A stretch of DNA of 64,000 nucleotides from Odoribacter sp. AF15-53 (GTDB lineage: Bacteria; Bacteroidota; Bacteroidia; Bacteroidales; Marinifilaceae): assembly GCF_003479425.1 (NCBI RefSeq), contig NZ_QUHC01000003.1:310001-374000 (forward strand). Reading direction: 5' to 3'. The position numbers and the translations under genes were made by a program. Below the pieces are notes generated by a model. That model worked only from the letters and a program-made list of their open reading frames with translations, searched no databases and was not told the origin of the DNA. Positions 43,826 to 52,301 of the stretch are shown here, piece by piece (position 1 is the first letter of the stretch; each line of letters starts with the position of its first letter).

Positions 43826-45367
43826 ATGAAAAAGAGATATAGTGTTATTATTATATTGATGTTGCTGGTCGGTTTGGGATCGTGTGATTTGATGAATCGA
43901 ATCGATGAAATCGAACCGAAGCATCAGCAGGAACTGGGAAACGTGATGACGGATTCTGCTAGTGCCGAGTCTTTGTTGAGGAACGTGTATCAACAATGGA
44001 GAGGGGGCGGTATCGCCCGTTCCCAGATGTACATGTCGTTGATGTCCGGGGCGTTGGTGAAGGGGCAGGGAAATGTCTTGGTTAATGGTGTGGATTATCA
44101 AGAAAATAAAGTGAAAGCGGAAGATTTGACCGTTGGTGAGATGTACAAAGATTATTACAAGGTAATCAATATCGCGAACGTGGTGATCGAGCTTTTGGAA
44201 CAAAATATGGCCCCGGATCTTTCCGTGAAAAGAAAAGAAGAGATGATTGCCGAGTGTAAATTTCATCGGGCCATGGCTCATTTTGGATTGTTGCGTAGTT
44301 TCGGACAGTTTTATGACATGAATTCCCGTTTCGGGATCGTGGTGCGGGAAACTTCTTATCCCAGTCGTCCGGTAGCTCAGGCGCGGGCTTCCGTGAAAGA
44401 TGTTTATACTTCGGTGCTGAATGATTTGAAGTACGCGGTTGAGAAAGCACCTAAAAATATAGCACCGGATAAACATTATTACATTTCCCGTTTGACGGCA
44501 AAGGCGTTGAAAACGAAAGTTCTTCTCTGTATGGGTAATTATCCGGAAGCGGAAAGTGTGGCGGGTGAAGTGATCCGGGAGGCATCCGGGTACGGATACG
44601 AGTTGGAAGAAGTATATGACAACGTGTTTGTAAACAGTTTTAATTCCAAGGAAGTTCTTTTTGCTACTTATTGTTTCGGAATGACAGAACTTGGTTCTAA
44701 CGAGTTTTCTTATAACACAACCTACGGGTCTTACACGGAACAGATTTCGTTAGATCCTGATTTTGAGGGAGAACCGAGTCTTGATTCCGGAGAAGGATAC
44801 GATTGGCGGTTCGGGTATGCTTATAACATGTTCGGACCGGATCTGGGGGGTAATGGAGGATCAGGAGGAGATGTCGAGTGGGGTGGTGATGTCGAAGGGT
44901 ATACATTGGCAAGATCCGGAGTCTCTCGTGGAGGGGATAACGTGCAAGCACGCACAAATAATAAATATCCTTATCCTGATATGGTGGCGGGTCGTAAAGG
45001 AAATACCGTATTCTTTTTGCGTTTGGCGGAGATGTACTATATCCACGCCGAGGCCGCAATTAGGAACGGGAATTATGATCCGGCACGGAGTAGTTTGAAG
45101 TCTGTTCTGACTAACGGAAGGACTTCGCTTGATATAGATGTGGATGCAGTGCCTGATAACGCTTTGTTGGAGTTTACACGTAAAAATAAATGGATAGAAT
45201 TGTTTGCAGAAAATAATGAGGAATGGTTTGATATGGTGCGTTATTACAAGGCGGGTGATTTGAATATTACTTCGATCAAAGGAACGATAACCAAGGATAA
45301 TCAATTGATATTACCCCTTCCGAAAGAGGCTTTAGCCGGTAATAATTTGTTAGAAGTTAATCCTTGA
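43826..45367 (+). CDS. SusD/RagB-family outer membrane lipoprotein (locus 3)
   Basis: A 513-residue lipoprotein, signal LLVGLGSCDLMN with the cysteine near 20. SusD elements are ECKFHRAMAHFGLLRSFGQF near 142, VFFLRLAEMYYIHAEAAIRN near 394 and the C-terminal KNKWIELFAENNEEWFDMVR. A Gly-rich loop near 338-350 (DLGGNGGSGGDVEWGGDVEG) is unusual and may be an exposed ligand-contact loop. It follows susC by 23 bp. Confidence 0.94.
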   Translation: MKKRYSVIIILMLLVGLGSCDLMNRIDEIEPKHQQELGNVMTDSASAESLLRNVYQQWRGGGIARSQMYMSLMSGALVKGQGNVLVNGVDYQENKVKAEDLTVGEMYKDYYKVINIANVVIELLEQNMAPDLSVKRKEEMIAECKFHRAMAHFGLLRSFGQFYDMNSRFGIVVRETSYPSRPVAQARASVKDVYTSVLNDLKYAVEKAPKNIAPDKHYYISRLTAKALKTKVLLCMGNYPEAESVAGEVIREASGYGYELEEVYDNVFVNSFNSKEVLFATYCFGMTELGSNEFSYNTTYGSYTEQISLDPDFEGEPSLDSGEGYDWRFGYAYNMFGPDLGGNGGSGGDVEWGGDVEGYTLARSGVSRGGDNVQARTNNKYPYPDMVAGRKGNTVFFLRLAEMYYIHAEAAIRNGNYDPARSSLKSVLTNGRTSLDIDVDAVPDNALLEFTRKNKWIELFAENNEEWFDMVRYYKAGDLNITSIKGTITKDNQLILPLPKEALAGNNLLEVNP

Positions 45368-45395
45368 AAATTTAATAAATAAAAAAGAGAACACT

Positions 45396-46628
45396 ATGGT
45401 GAAAAATTTATTGTTAATGCTTGTCATGGGCATATTTTGTATGGGTGCTAATGCTCAAGTTGAGATACCTTATAATCCGGTGAAATTGCAAGTTCCTAAA
45501 GGGGAAAAGGGGTATATTATTCGGGGGGAGATAGCGAACGCCAAGGACGGGATGAAAGTCTATCTGTTGAATGATCAGGTGTGGCCGGAAGTCCTTTTGG
45601 ATTCAACCGAGTTAAAAGGAGGGAAATTCGTGTTCACGGGATATGTCGAATACCCGTTGATTTTGAAAATTACTCTGAACAGTAATAAGGAGGATAGTTA
45701 TGGTTTGCTGGGGACCGCATTCTACCTGGAGAACTCGGAGATTAGTTTTACGGCGGACGTGAATACATGGGAAACGTATTACTATAACCCGGATGTTAAG
45801 GGTAAGGTTCCTGCCGTAGTCAAGGGGTCAAAAGAAAATGATTTGTATTTGAAGATGAAGAGCGAAGAGGAAGCTATCAAGGCTCAAAAGGCACCTCTGG
45901 ATGAGAAATTCATGAATACGGCAACAGCAACTAACGCCAAGCAAATGGTGCCTTTGGTGAAACAATTAAAAGTATTTGAACAGGCACTCGTTGATTTACG
46001 ATTGAAATATATACATCAGTATCCCGGAACAAGCATGGCGATAGATTTGTTGGGTTGGGAAATAAAGAGTACTGTTTATATTAATTACACGATACCTCAA
46101 TTGGAAGAGTTGGAGAATTTGATGGTGAAAGCGAATCCGAGGCGTGCAGATGAATTGAAAGGATGGTTTGCTCAGGCGAAACGGACGGCTCTCGGGGTAA
46201 AGTATACGGATATGGAACTGAAAACAGTGGATGGCAAAGTGGTAAAATTGTCTGATTATATACCGGAAGGTAAATATGTTTTACTTGATTTCTGGATGTC
46301 CGGTTGTGGACCTTGTCGGGGAGAGTTGCCGCACGTGAAACAGGTGTATGAAGAGAATAAGGATAAGCTGGTGATCGTGAGTATTGCTGCCGAACCTGAG
46401 ATGTCAGAGTGGTTGAAAGCCGTGAATGAAGAGAATATGCCCTGGACCCAACTCTATGACTGGAGAAATTGGGATGATAAGGAAGGGGTTAATGGAAAGT
46501 TCAACGTGATTGCTTTCCCTACTTGTATTCTGCTGGATAAAGAGGGACGTTTTTTCAAAACAGATGCACGAGGCGCAAACTTGGAAATCATTTTGGATGA
46601 ATTATTCGGTTACTGGAATAAGAAGTAA
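45396..46628 (+). CDS. TlpA/ResA-like thioredoxin-fold protein with DUF4369-type N-terminus (locus 3)
   Basis: A 410-residue exported protein (signal 1-20, MGIFCMGANAQ). Residues about 28-130 resemble the DUF4369 domain (GYIIRGEIANAKDGMKVYLL). The C-terminal 140 residues are a thioredoxin fold with the redox motif WMSGCGPCRGELP near 302 and the cis-proline region FNVIAFPTCILL. Such proteins reduce or exchange disulfides in the periplasm. It closes locus 3, 28 bp after susD, so it may help handle a cysteine-containing or peptide substrate. It ends before a strong terminator. Confidence 0.9.
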   Translation: MVKNLLLMLVMGIFCMGANAQVEIPYNPVKLQVPKGEKGYIIRGEIANAKDGMKVYLLNDQVWPEVLLDSTELKGGKFVFTGYVEYPLILKITLNSNKEDSYGLLGTAFYLENSEISFTADVNTWETYYYNPDVKGKVPAVVKGSKENDLYLKMKSEEEAIKAQKAPLDEKFMNTATATNAKQMVPLVKQLKVFEQALVDLRLKYIHQYPGTSMAIDLLGWEIKSTVYINYTIPQLEELENLMVKANPRRADELKGWFAQAKRTALGVKYTDMELKTVDGKVVKLSDYIPEGKYVLLDFWMSGCGPCRGELPHVKQVYEENKDKLVIVSIAAEPEMSEWLKAVNEENMPWTQLYDWRNWDDKEGVNGKFNVIAFPTCILLDKEGRFFKTDARGANLEIILDELFGYWNKK

Positions 46629-46706
46629 AATAAACACATAGCGAAATTGCAAAGTTGGGCAAAGTGTAGTGAATTGGTTGATAAATAGTTTGTTACGCTT
46701 TGTTTT

Positions 46707-46736
46707 AAAGTACCGTTCATAAAACGGTACTTTTTT
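46707..46736 (+). terminator. Rho-independent terminator after locus 3
   Basis: AAAGTACCGTT (46707-46717) and AACGGTACTTT (46723-46733) form a perfect 11-bp stem with a 5-nt loop, and the T run continues to 46736. It lies 78 bp after the thioredoxin-fold gene. Confidence 0.9.
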
Positions 46737-46737
46737 A

Positions 46738-46745
46738 TATTTTTG
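46738..46745 (+). promoter_or_regulatory. -7 box for the DHFR-like gene (TATTTTTG)
   Basis: A TAnnTTTG match immediately after the terminator, 55 bp before the start codon; no -33 box is seen. Confidence 0.45.
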
Positions 46746-46800
46746 CACTGCTTGAAAGAAAAAGTATAAAAAATATAAATAAACACTCGTTTGGGATGGC

Positions 46801-47334
46801 ATGAAAAAGGTTGTATTATATATTGCAATGAGCCTTGATGGATATATCGCAGATTGCAAAAAATCCGTGAATTGGATAAAAGGACAAGATGATTCCGTAG
46901 AAATGCAGGATACCTATTCGGCTTTTTTTGACAATGTAGACACTGTTATCATGGGAAAAAGAACCTATGAACAAATAACAACGGAGCTGTCTCCCAGCAG
47001 ATGGCCGTATTCGGGGGCTATAACCTATGTCTTTACTCATGATGCATCAATGACTGACACCGTGGATATAAAATTTACAAATGCCAATCCATGCCAACTT
47101 GTCAATAAACTCAGGGAAGAAACAGGAAAGAACATCTGGATTTGCGGAGGAGCTGATATTATAAATCAATTGATGAAAGAAGATTTAATAGATATATTCC
47201 ATATCTCAATAATACCAACCATTCTTGGTGGAGGCACAAAGTTATTTGAAGAAACAGGTAGTATGATAAATTTGGGTTTAGTTAATACATTAAATTATAA
47301 TGGAGTGATTGAGGTTGTTTACAAGCGCAGATAA
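46801..47334 (+). CDS. Dihydrofolate reductase family protein (RibD C-terminal-like)
   Basis: A 177-residue cytoplasmic protein of the DHFR/RibD_C fold. The family motifs are YIAMSLDGYIADCKKSVNWI at the start, NVDTVIMGKRTYEQITTE near 50, the nucleotide-binding IWICGGADIINQLMKEDLID near 110 and HISIIPTILGGGTKLFEETG near 138. These proteins are NADPH-dependent reductases of uncertain substrate and are not the housekeeping FolA. It stands alone between a terminator and the methyltransferase gene. Confidence 0.88.
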   Translation: MKKVVLYIAMSLDGYIADCKKSVNWIKGQDDSVEMQDTYSAFFDNVDTVIMGKRTYEQITTELSPSRWPYSGAITYVFTHDASMTDTVDIKFTNANPCQLVNKLREETGKNIWICGGADIINQLMKEDLIDIFHISIIPTILGGGTKLFEETGSMINLGLVNTLNYNGVIEVVYKRR

Positions 47335-47574
47335 CCTCCATCTCTTCATCTCTGAGACAGTTTTATACAATCCATTGTCCTTTGAGGCAATATAACATTG
47401 TCATCGTTTTTATTTGGAATGTATTTTAAATCGGTTGTCCGGAATGGTGATGTCTACAAGCAATACCTTTCCGGATAATTTTTTATGGGATGCATGGTTG
47501 CTGGTTATTTTATCTTTTGCGAGATAGAGGGAGTTTATTACCTTTACACCCTAATAGAGCTTAAAAAACATGAT

Positions 47575-48459
47575 ATGAATATAAAATTACTGACCCCCTC
47601 ACATTGGACGGATTACGAACTGATTGACAGTGGAGCATTTGAGAAATTGGAACGTTTCGGGAAACAAGTTATAGCCCGGCCGGAACCGCAAGCGATATGG
47701 AATAAGTCACTTTCCGATGCGGAATGGATGCAGCGGGCAGATGCTTATTTCCGAAAAGACAAGCAAAGTGAGGAACGGGGAGAATGGATTTGTAAACCCA
47801 AGATGCCACAACAATGGTTTGTGAACTACCGGTTCGGGGAGATGAACCTGCGGATGCGGTTGGGATTGACTTCTTTCAAGCACGTGGGGATATTTCCAGA
47901 ACAGGCCGAGAATTGGGATTTTATATATGACGAGGTGAAACGGGTGGGTGAAGGAGCCCGTGTATTGAATTTATTCGCTTACACGGGAGGAGCTTCTTTG
48001 GCTGCCAAGAGTGCGGGTGCCGACGTGACGCATGTCGATTCGGTGAAACCCGTGGTAACTTGGTCCCGCGAGAACATGGAGGCTTCCGGGCTGGATGGGA
48101 TCCGTTGGATCGTGGATGATGCGTTGAAATTTGTTCGCCGGGAGGTGAAGCGGGGTAAAAAGTACGATGGGATTATACTCGATCCTCCCGCGTACGGGCG
48201 CGGGCCCAACGGTGAGAAATGGATTCTGCAAGAGAATATTAACGAGTTGATTTCCTTGTGTGGTCAATTATTGGAATCTTCTCATAGTTTTCTGGTTTTG
48301 AATCTCTACTCGATGGGGTTGTCTGCACTATTGGCCCGGAGTGTCGTCCGGCAGTTAGTAGGTGATTGTAGCGGGGAACAATTCGGGGAGCTTTATTTCA
48401 CGGATTCATTCGGTAAGGCATTACCATTAGGCGTTTATTACCGGTTGTGGCGGGAGTGA
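47575..48459 (+). CDS. Class I SAM-dependent methyltransferase (RlmI/RlmK-like, COG1092 type)
   Basis: A 294-residue enzyme. The frame is open back to 47485, but the family normally begins near MNIKLLTPSHWTDYELIDSG, so the ATG at 47575 is used. The AdoMet site is VLNLFAYTGGASLAAKSAGA near 127, followed by THVDSVKPVVTWSRENMEAS, and the catalytic-type motif is ILDPPAYGRGPNGEKW near 198. Relatives methylate 23S rRNA cytosine or guanine bases, but the N-terminal PUA domain of RlmI is missing, so the substrate is uncertain. A TATCTTTTG sequence at 47511-47519 may be its promoter. Confidence 0.88.
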   Translation: MNIKLLTPSHWTDYELIDSGAFEKLERFGKQVIARPEPQAIWNKSLSDAEWMQRADAYFRKDKQSEERGEWICKPKMPQQWFVNYRFGEMNLRMRLGLTSFKHVGIFPEQAENWDFIYDEVKRVGEGARVLNLFAYTGGASLAAKSAGADVTHVDSVKPVVTWSRENMEASGLDGIRWIVDDALKFVRREVKRGKKYDGIILDPPAYGRGPNGEKWILQENINELISLCGQLLESSHSFLVLNLYSMGLSALLARSVVRQLVGDCSGEQFGELYFTDSFGKALPLGVYYRLWRE

Positions 48460-48517
48460 GGTCTTAAAGGGATGAAAGAGATTGGCATCAGATAAGCGTT
48501 TGTATGGGGCATTTGAA

Positions 48518-48552
48518 ATCTAAAATCTAAAATTGTAAATCCAAAATTTTCA
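48518..48552. repeat. AAATCTAAAAT low-complexity repeats before efp
   Basis: Short direct repeats of AATCTAAAATC type, like those between mutA and mutB and before the Tricorn-like gene. No role is evident. Confidence 0.5.
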
Positions 48553-48570
48553 GATTTGTGCTGATTTCCT

Positions 48571-48578
48571 TATCTTTG
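48571..48578 (+). promoter_or_regulatory. -7 box for efp (TATCTTTG)
   Basis: An exact TAnnTTTG 40 bp before the efp start codon; TTTG at 48555-48558 is only 12 bp upstream, too close to act as the -33 element. Confidence 0.6.
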
Positions 48579-48618
48579 CACCCTCAATGAAAAATATTAA
48601 ATCTAAAAAATAAAATAA

Positions 48619-49188
48619 ATGGCAACAACGGCTGATTTTAGAAATGGATTATGTATCGTTTTTAAAGACGATTTATACAGAATTGTTCAGTTCCAACATG
48701 TAAAACCCGGTAAAGGTCCCGCGTTCGTGAGAACGAAAATGCAGAACATCAAAACCGGTCGTACGCTTGAGAATACGTTTACTTCCGGGGTAAAGATTGA
48801 TGTCGTACGTATTGAAAGACGTCCGTATCAATTCTTGTACATGGAAGGTGCGGATTATATCATGATGCATACGGAAACTTTCGAGCAAATTCCAATCGCA
48901 AAAGATTTGATCAATGCTCCGCAATTCCTGAAAGAAGGAGATGCCGTCGAAATGGTGGTACATGCTGACACGGAAACCCCGCTGTATGTAGAGTTGTTGC
49001 CGACAGTTGTATTGGAAGTTACTTATACCGAACCGGGATTGAAGGGGGACACCGCTTCTTCTACCGCGTTGAAACCGGCTGAAGTTGAGACCGGTGCGAG
49101 AGTAATGGTTCCCTTGTTCATCAACACCGGGGAGAAAATCCGTATCAAAACGGAAGACGGTTCTTACGTGGAACGTGTGAAAGAATAA
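48619..49188 (+). CDS. efp: Elongation factor P
   Basis: A 189-residue translation factor that relieves stalling at polyproline stretches. It has the full three-domain length: the KOW-like domain with the KPGKGPA loop, where lysine 32 is the position that other bacteria modify, then the OB domain ([14 protein letters not shown]), and the C-terminal domain with [20 protein letters not shown] near 137. It converges on rnc with only a 6-bp gap. Confidence 0.98.
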   Translation: MATTADFRNGLCIVFKDDLYRIVQFQHVKPGKGPAFVRTKMQNIKTGRTLENTFTSGVKIDVVRIERRPYQFLYMEGADYIMMHTETFEQIPIAKDLINAPQFLKEGDAVEMVVHADTETPLYVELLPTVVLEVTYTEPGLKGDTASSTALKPAEVETGARVMVPLFINTGEKIRIKTEDGSYVERVKE

Positions 49189-49194
49189 ATTGAA

Positions 49195-49935
49195 TCAGAT
49201 TTCGATTTCTCCTTGTGCTTCCACTTGGAGTTTTTGAATGACCTTTTCAGCGGAGTTTTGCTCCGCTTCTTTTTTAGATGCCCCCACGCCTTGAGCCATG
49301 ATGTCGTCACCGATCGAGATCGTGCACACGAATTTTGAACGACGGGCGTTTCCTTCGATGGTGTCAATATTCAGGTCGATTTTTTGTTTCTGGGCCCATT
49401 CGATGAGGCGGCTCTTGTAGTTTTTATCCACGTGGACCAGATCCTCCAAGTTGACGTAATGCGGAAAGATATAATTCTCGATAAACGCTTTTGTTTTATC
49501 GTATCCCTGATCAAGATAGATCGCTCCCGTGAATGCCTCGAACACGTCCCCGTAGATATGCTTATTTTTGGAGATATCCGATTTGGCGATCACCTCCTCG
49601 CTCAATCCCATTTTTATAGCGATGATATTCAGTGATTCGCGACTTACGATCTTGGAGCGTAACCGGGTCATGAACCCCTCGTCCTTGTTGGGGAAAAATT
49701 TATACAATATCTCAGCGACAATAGCACCGAGCACGGCATCACCCAAGAATTCGAGTCGCTCGTAATTCAAGACGGTTCCGCTTTTGGTGTATCGAGAGGC
49801 CGATTTGTGCAACAATGCTAAGGTATACAGACCTTTGTTGCCGGGAATAAATCCCCATTCTGAAATAGACAATCCATAAAACTTTTCCTTCCCGTGAAGG
49901 TAAAGTTTTATGGATTGAATTATTTTACTAATCAC
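49195..49935 (-). CDS. rnc: Ribonuclease III
   Basis: A 246-residue double-strand-specific endoribonuclease. The catalytic signature YERLEFLGDAVLGAIVAEIL lies near 59, and the second acidic cluster GDVFEAFTGAIYLDQGYD near 127. The C-terminal dsRNA-binding domain begins near 165 (YKSRLIEWAQKQKIDLNIDT) and includes GVGASKKEAEQNSAEKVIQ. It follows fabF by 23 bp in the acpP-fabF-rnc order common in bacteria. Confidence 0.97.
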   Translation of the reverse strand: MISKIIQSIKLYLHGKEKFYGLSISEWGFIPGNKGLYTLALLHKSASRYTKSGTVLNYERLEFLGDAVLGAIVAEILYKFFPNKDEGFMTRLRSKIVSRESLNIIAIKMGLSEEVIAKSDISKNKHIYGDVFEAFTGAIYLDQGYDKTKAFIENYIFPHYVNLEDLVHVDKNYKSRLIEWAQKQKIDLNIDTIEGNARRSKFVCTISIGDDIMAQGVGASKKEAEQNSAEKVIQKLQVEAQGEIEI

Positions 49936-49958
49936 TTCCCAAAAGTTTTAGTTAGTGA

Positions 49959-51203
49959 TTACTTTTTAAATACAACACAAGCATTGTGACCACCGAAACC
50001 GAAAGTGTTGCTAATGGCTACATTAATTTTCTTTTCTTGAGCCTTATTGAACGTGAAATTCAGCTTGGGATCCAGTTCCGGATCAAGGTTACTGAAATTA
50101 ATGGTAGGGGGTACAATGTCGTTTTTCACAGCCAGAACACAAGCGATCGCTTCTAAGGCACCGGCGGCACCTAATAAATGTCCTGTCATTGATTTGGTGG
50201 AACTGATGTTCAGTTCATAAGCGTGTTCACCAAATGCTCTTTGAATGGCCTTAGGTTCTGCCACATCTCCTAGTCCGGTAGACGTTCCGTGAACATTGAT
50301 ATAATCAACATCTTTCGGGCTTAGTCCGGCATCTTCCAATGCGAGTAACATAACATCGGCTGCTCCTTCTCCTTCTGGATCCGGGGCTGTCATGTGGTAA
50401 GCATCGCAATTGGCTCCGCCTCCAGCGAGTTCTGCGTAGATGTGAGCACCTCTTTTTACTGCATGTTCGTACTCTTCCACGACTAAGCAAGCACCGCCTT
50501 CACCGATAACAAATCCGTCACGGTCAGCGTCGAAAGGACGCGATGCTGTTTTCGGATCATCATTACGAGTGGATAAAGCTTTCATGGAATTGAAACCACC
50601 TACACCCGGAGGGGTAATGGCTGCTTCGGATCCACCGGCAAGTATCACGTCTGCTTTTCCTAGTCGGATCAGATTTAATGCATCTACTAACGAGTGTGCG
50701 GATGACGCGCAGGCTGAAACCGTCGTGTAGTTCGGGCCCTTTAGACCTTCTTCTATGGCGATCATGGCTCCACCCATGTTGGCAATCATCTTGGGTATAA
50801 AGAACGGGTTGAATCTGGGAGTTCCGTCTCCTAATGCAAAAGTTTTGCATTCTTCGTAGAACGTATCCAAACCGCCGATACCTGCACCCCAGATTACACC
50901 GATTCTCTTTCTGTCCTCTTGCGAGAAATCGAGTCCGGCATCTTTTACGGCCTCCCTGGAACAAATCAGGGCAAACTGGCTGTAAAGATCCATTTTACGA
51001 ACTTCCTTCTTGTCGAAGTATTCCGTGGGCTCGTAGTTTTTAACTTCGCAAGCAAATTGCGTGCGAAATTTAGATGCATCAAAACGAGTAATAGGACCGG
51101 CGCCACTGACGCCACCTTTCAAGTTCTCCCAAAATTCGGCCACGTTATGACCTAAGGGATTAATAGTTCCAAGACCAGTTATTACTACTCGTTTGAAATT
51201 CAT
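49959..51203 (-). CDS. fabF: Beta-ketoacyl-ACP synthase II
   Basis: A 414-residue condensing enzyme of type II fatty acid synthesis that extends acyl-ACP with malonyl-ACP. The catalytic cysteine is in TVSACASSAHSLVDAL near 165. The two histidines are in INVHGTSTGLGDV near 305 and STKSMTGHLLGAAGALEAIA near 338. It lies 15 bp after acpP and is co-transcribed with it. Confidence 0.98.
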   Translation of the reverse strand: MNFKRVVITGLGTINPLGHNVAEFWENLKGGVSGAGPITRFDASKFRTQFACEVKNYEPTEYFDKKEVRKMDLYSQFALICSREAVKDAGLDFSQEDRKRIGVIWGAGIGGLDTFYEECKTFALGDGTPRFNPFFIPKMIANMGGAMIAIEEGLKGPNYTTVSACASSAHSLVDALNLIRLGKADVILAGGSEAAITPPGVGGFNSMKALSTRNDDPKTASRPFDADRDGFVIGEGGACLVVEEYEHAVKRGAHIYAELAGGGANCDAYHMTAPDPEGEGAADVMLLALEDAGLSPKDVDYINVHGTSTGLGDVAEPKAIQRAFGEHAYELNISSTKSMTGHLLGAAGALEAIACVLAVKNDIVPPTINFSNLDPELDPKLNFTFNKAQEKKINVAISNTFGFGGHNACVVFKK

Positions 51204-51218
51204 AGATAAAATATTAAA

Positions 51219-51455
51219 TTATTGAGCGTTAGCTTCAACGTAAGCAATAGCATCGCCCACGGTAGCGATTTTCTCAGCTTGATCGTCCGGAATAGTAATA
51301 TTGAATTCTTTTTCCAATTCCATGATCAATTCTACCGTATCCAAAGAGTCAGCTCCTAAGTCGTTAGTAAACGTTGCCTCCGGTGTAACTTCAGTCTCGT
51401 CAACTCCTAATTTATCAACAATGATAGCTTTAACTCTGTTTTGAATGTCAGACAT
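51219..51455 (-). CDS. acpP: Acyl carrier protein
   Basis: A 78-residue acidic carrier protein. The phosphopantetheine serine is in [18 protein letters not shown] near residue 36. It carries growing acyl chains for FabF, encoded directly downstream. It is the first gene of the acpP-fabF-rnc operon with a -7 box at 51536-51543. Confidence 0.98.
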   Translation of the reverse strand: MSDIQNRVKAIIVDKLGVDETEVTPEATFTNDLGADSLDTVELIMELEKEFNITIPDDQAEKIATVGDAIAYVEANAQ

Positions 51456-51535
51456 AACTTTAAATTTTAATTAGACATTTTTTAAATTCACACTTGCGTC
51501 TACAAAAGACGCGCATAACTCTCTAAGTTCGGGGG

Positions 51536-51543
51536 CAAAGTTA
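51536..51543 (-). promoter_or_regulatory. -7 box for the acpP operon (TAACTTTG)
   Basis: An exact TAnnTTTG on the minus strand 80 bp before acpP. The upstream TTTC at 51562-51565 with an 18-bp gap could serve as a weak -33 element. Confidence 0.55.
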
Positions 51544-51569
51544 GAGAATTTATTTTTCCTAGAAAATTT

Positions 51570-51599
51570 TTTGGCATGAATAAAGTTTTCTTATCTTTA
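51570..51599 (+). promoter_or_regulatory. Probable purN promoter
   Basis: TTTG (51570-51573), an 18-bp spacer and TATCTTTA (51592-51599), one base off TAnnTTTG. It is divergent from the acpP promoter and ends 27 bp before the purN start. Confidence 0.5.
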
Positions 51600-51626
51600 T
51601 GCGTTTGATTTTTAATAGATTACAGG

Positions 51627-52196
51627 ATGAAAAAAATTGCAATATTTGCCTCTGGTTCAGGTTCTAACGCTGAAAATATCATTAATTATTTCCAAAATGA
51701 TGCCGAAAATGTCGTGAAAATCGTGTTTTGTAACAAGCCAAACGCGTATGTTTTGGAACGGGCTAAACGTTTAAATGTTCCCACGTTTGTTTTCGGACGG
51801 GAGGATTTTTATCATTCTGACATGGTTTTGAACGAGTTAAAACGACTGGACATAGATATGATCGTTTTGGCCGGCTTCCTGTGGAAGGTTCCGGACGCGA
51901 TTATCGAGGCTTACCGGGAGCGTGTGGTTAATATTCACCCGGCACTTTTACCCTCGTACGGGGGAAAAGGCATGTACGGTATGAAAGTGCATGAATCCGT
52001 GATTGCCGCGGGTGAAAAAGAGAGCGGTATCACGATTCATTACGTGAATGATCATTACGATGAAGGGGCTACCATTTTTCAGGCAAGATGCGAGATAACT
52101 CCTGAAGATACCCCCGACACGTTGGCTGAAAAAGTGCATGCGTTGGAATACGAGCATTTCCCGCGGGTAATTAAAGAAGTGCTTGAAAAAATCTAA
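51627..52196 (+). CDS. purN: Phosphoribosylglycinamide formyltransferase
   Basis: A 189-residue enzyme that transfers a formyl group from 10-formyltetrahydrofolate to GAR in purine synthesis. The phosphate-binding start ASGSGSNAENIINYF, the folate site IVLAGFLWKVPDAIIEAYRE near 84 and the catalytic NIHPALLPSYGGKGMYGMKV near 108 are all present, followed by HYVNDHYDEGATIFQ with the conserved aspartate. The length is standard. Confidence 0.97.
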   Translation: MKKIAIFASGSGSNAENIINYFQNDAENVVKIVFCNKPNAYVLERAKRLNVPTFVFGREDFYHSDMVLNELKRLDIDMIVLAGFLWKVPDAIIEAYRERVVNIHPALLPSYGGKGMYGMKVHESVIAAGEKESGITIHYVNDHYDEGATIFQARCEITPEDTPDTLAEKVHALEYEHFPRVIKEVLEKI

Positions 52197-52272
52197 TGAT
52201 TTTTTCTTGATTTTAGATTTAATGATTTTAGATTGAAGATTGATGAAGCTCCTGATTCGGTAAATTCATTTT

Positions 52273-52298
52273 CAATTTTCAATTTTCAACTTTCAATT
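52273..52298 (+). repeat. CAATTTT-type heptamer array just before the Tricorn-like gene
   Basis: CAATTTT, CAATTTT, CAACTTT and CAATT follow each other and end 3 bp before the chosen ATG, paralleling the array before tsaB. Just upstream (52200-52240) lie two GATTTTAGATT-type repeats. Confidence 0.8.
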
Positions 52299-52301
52299 AT
52301 T

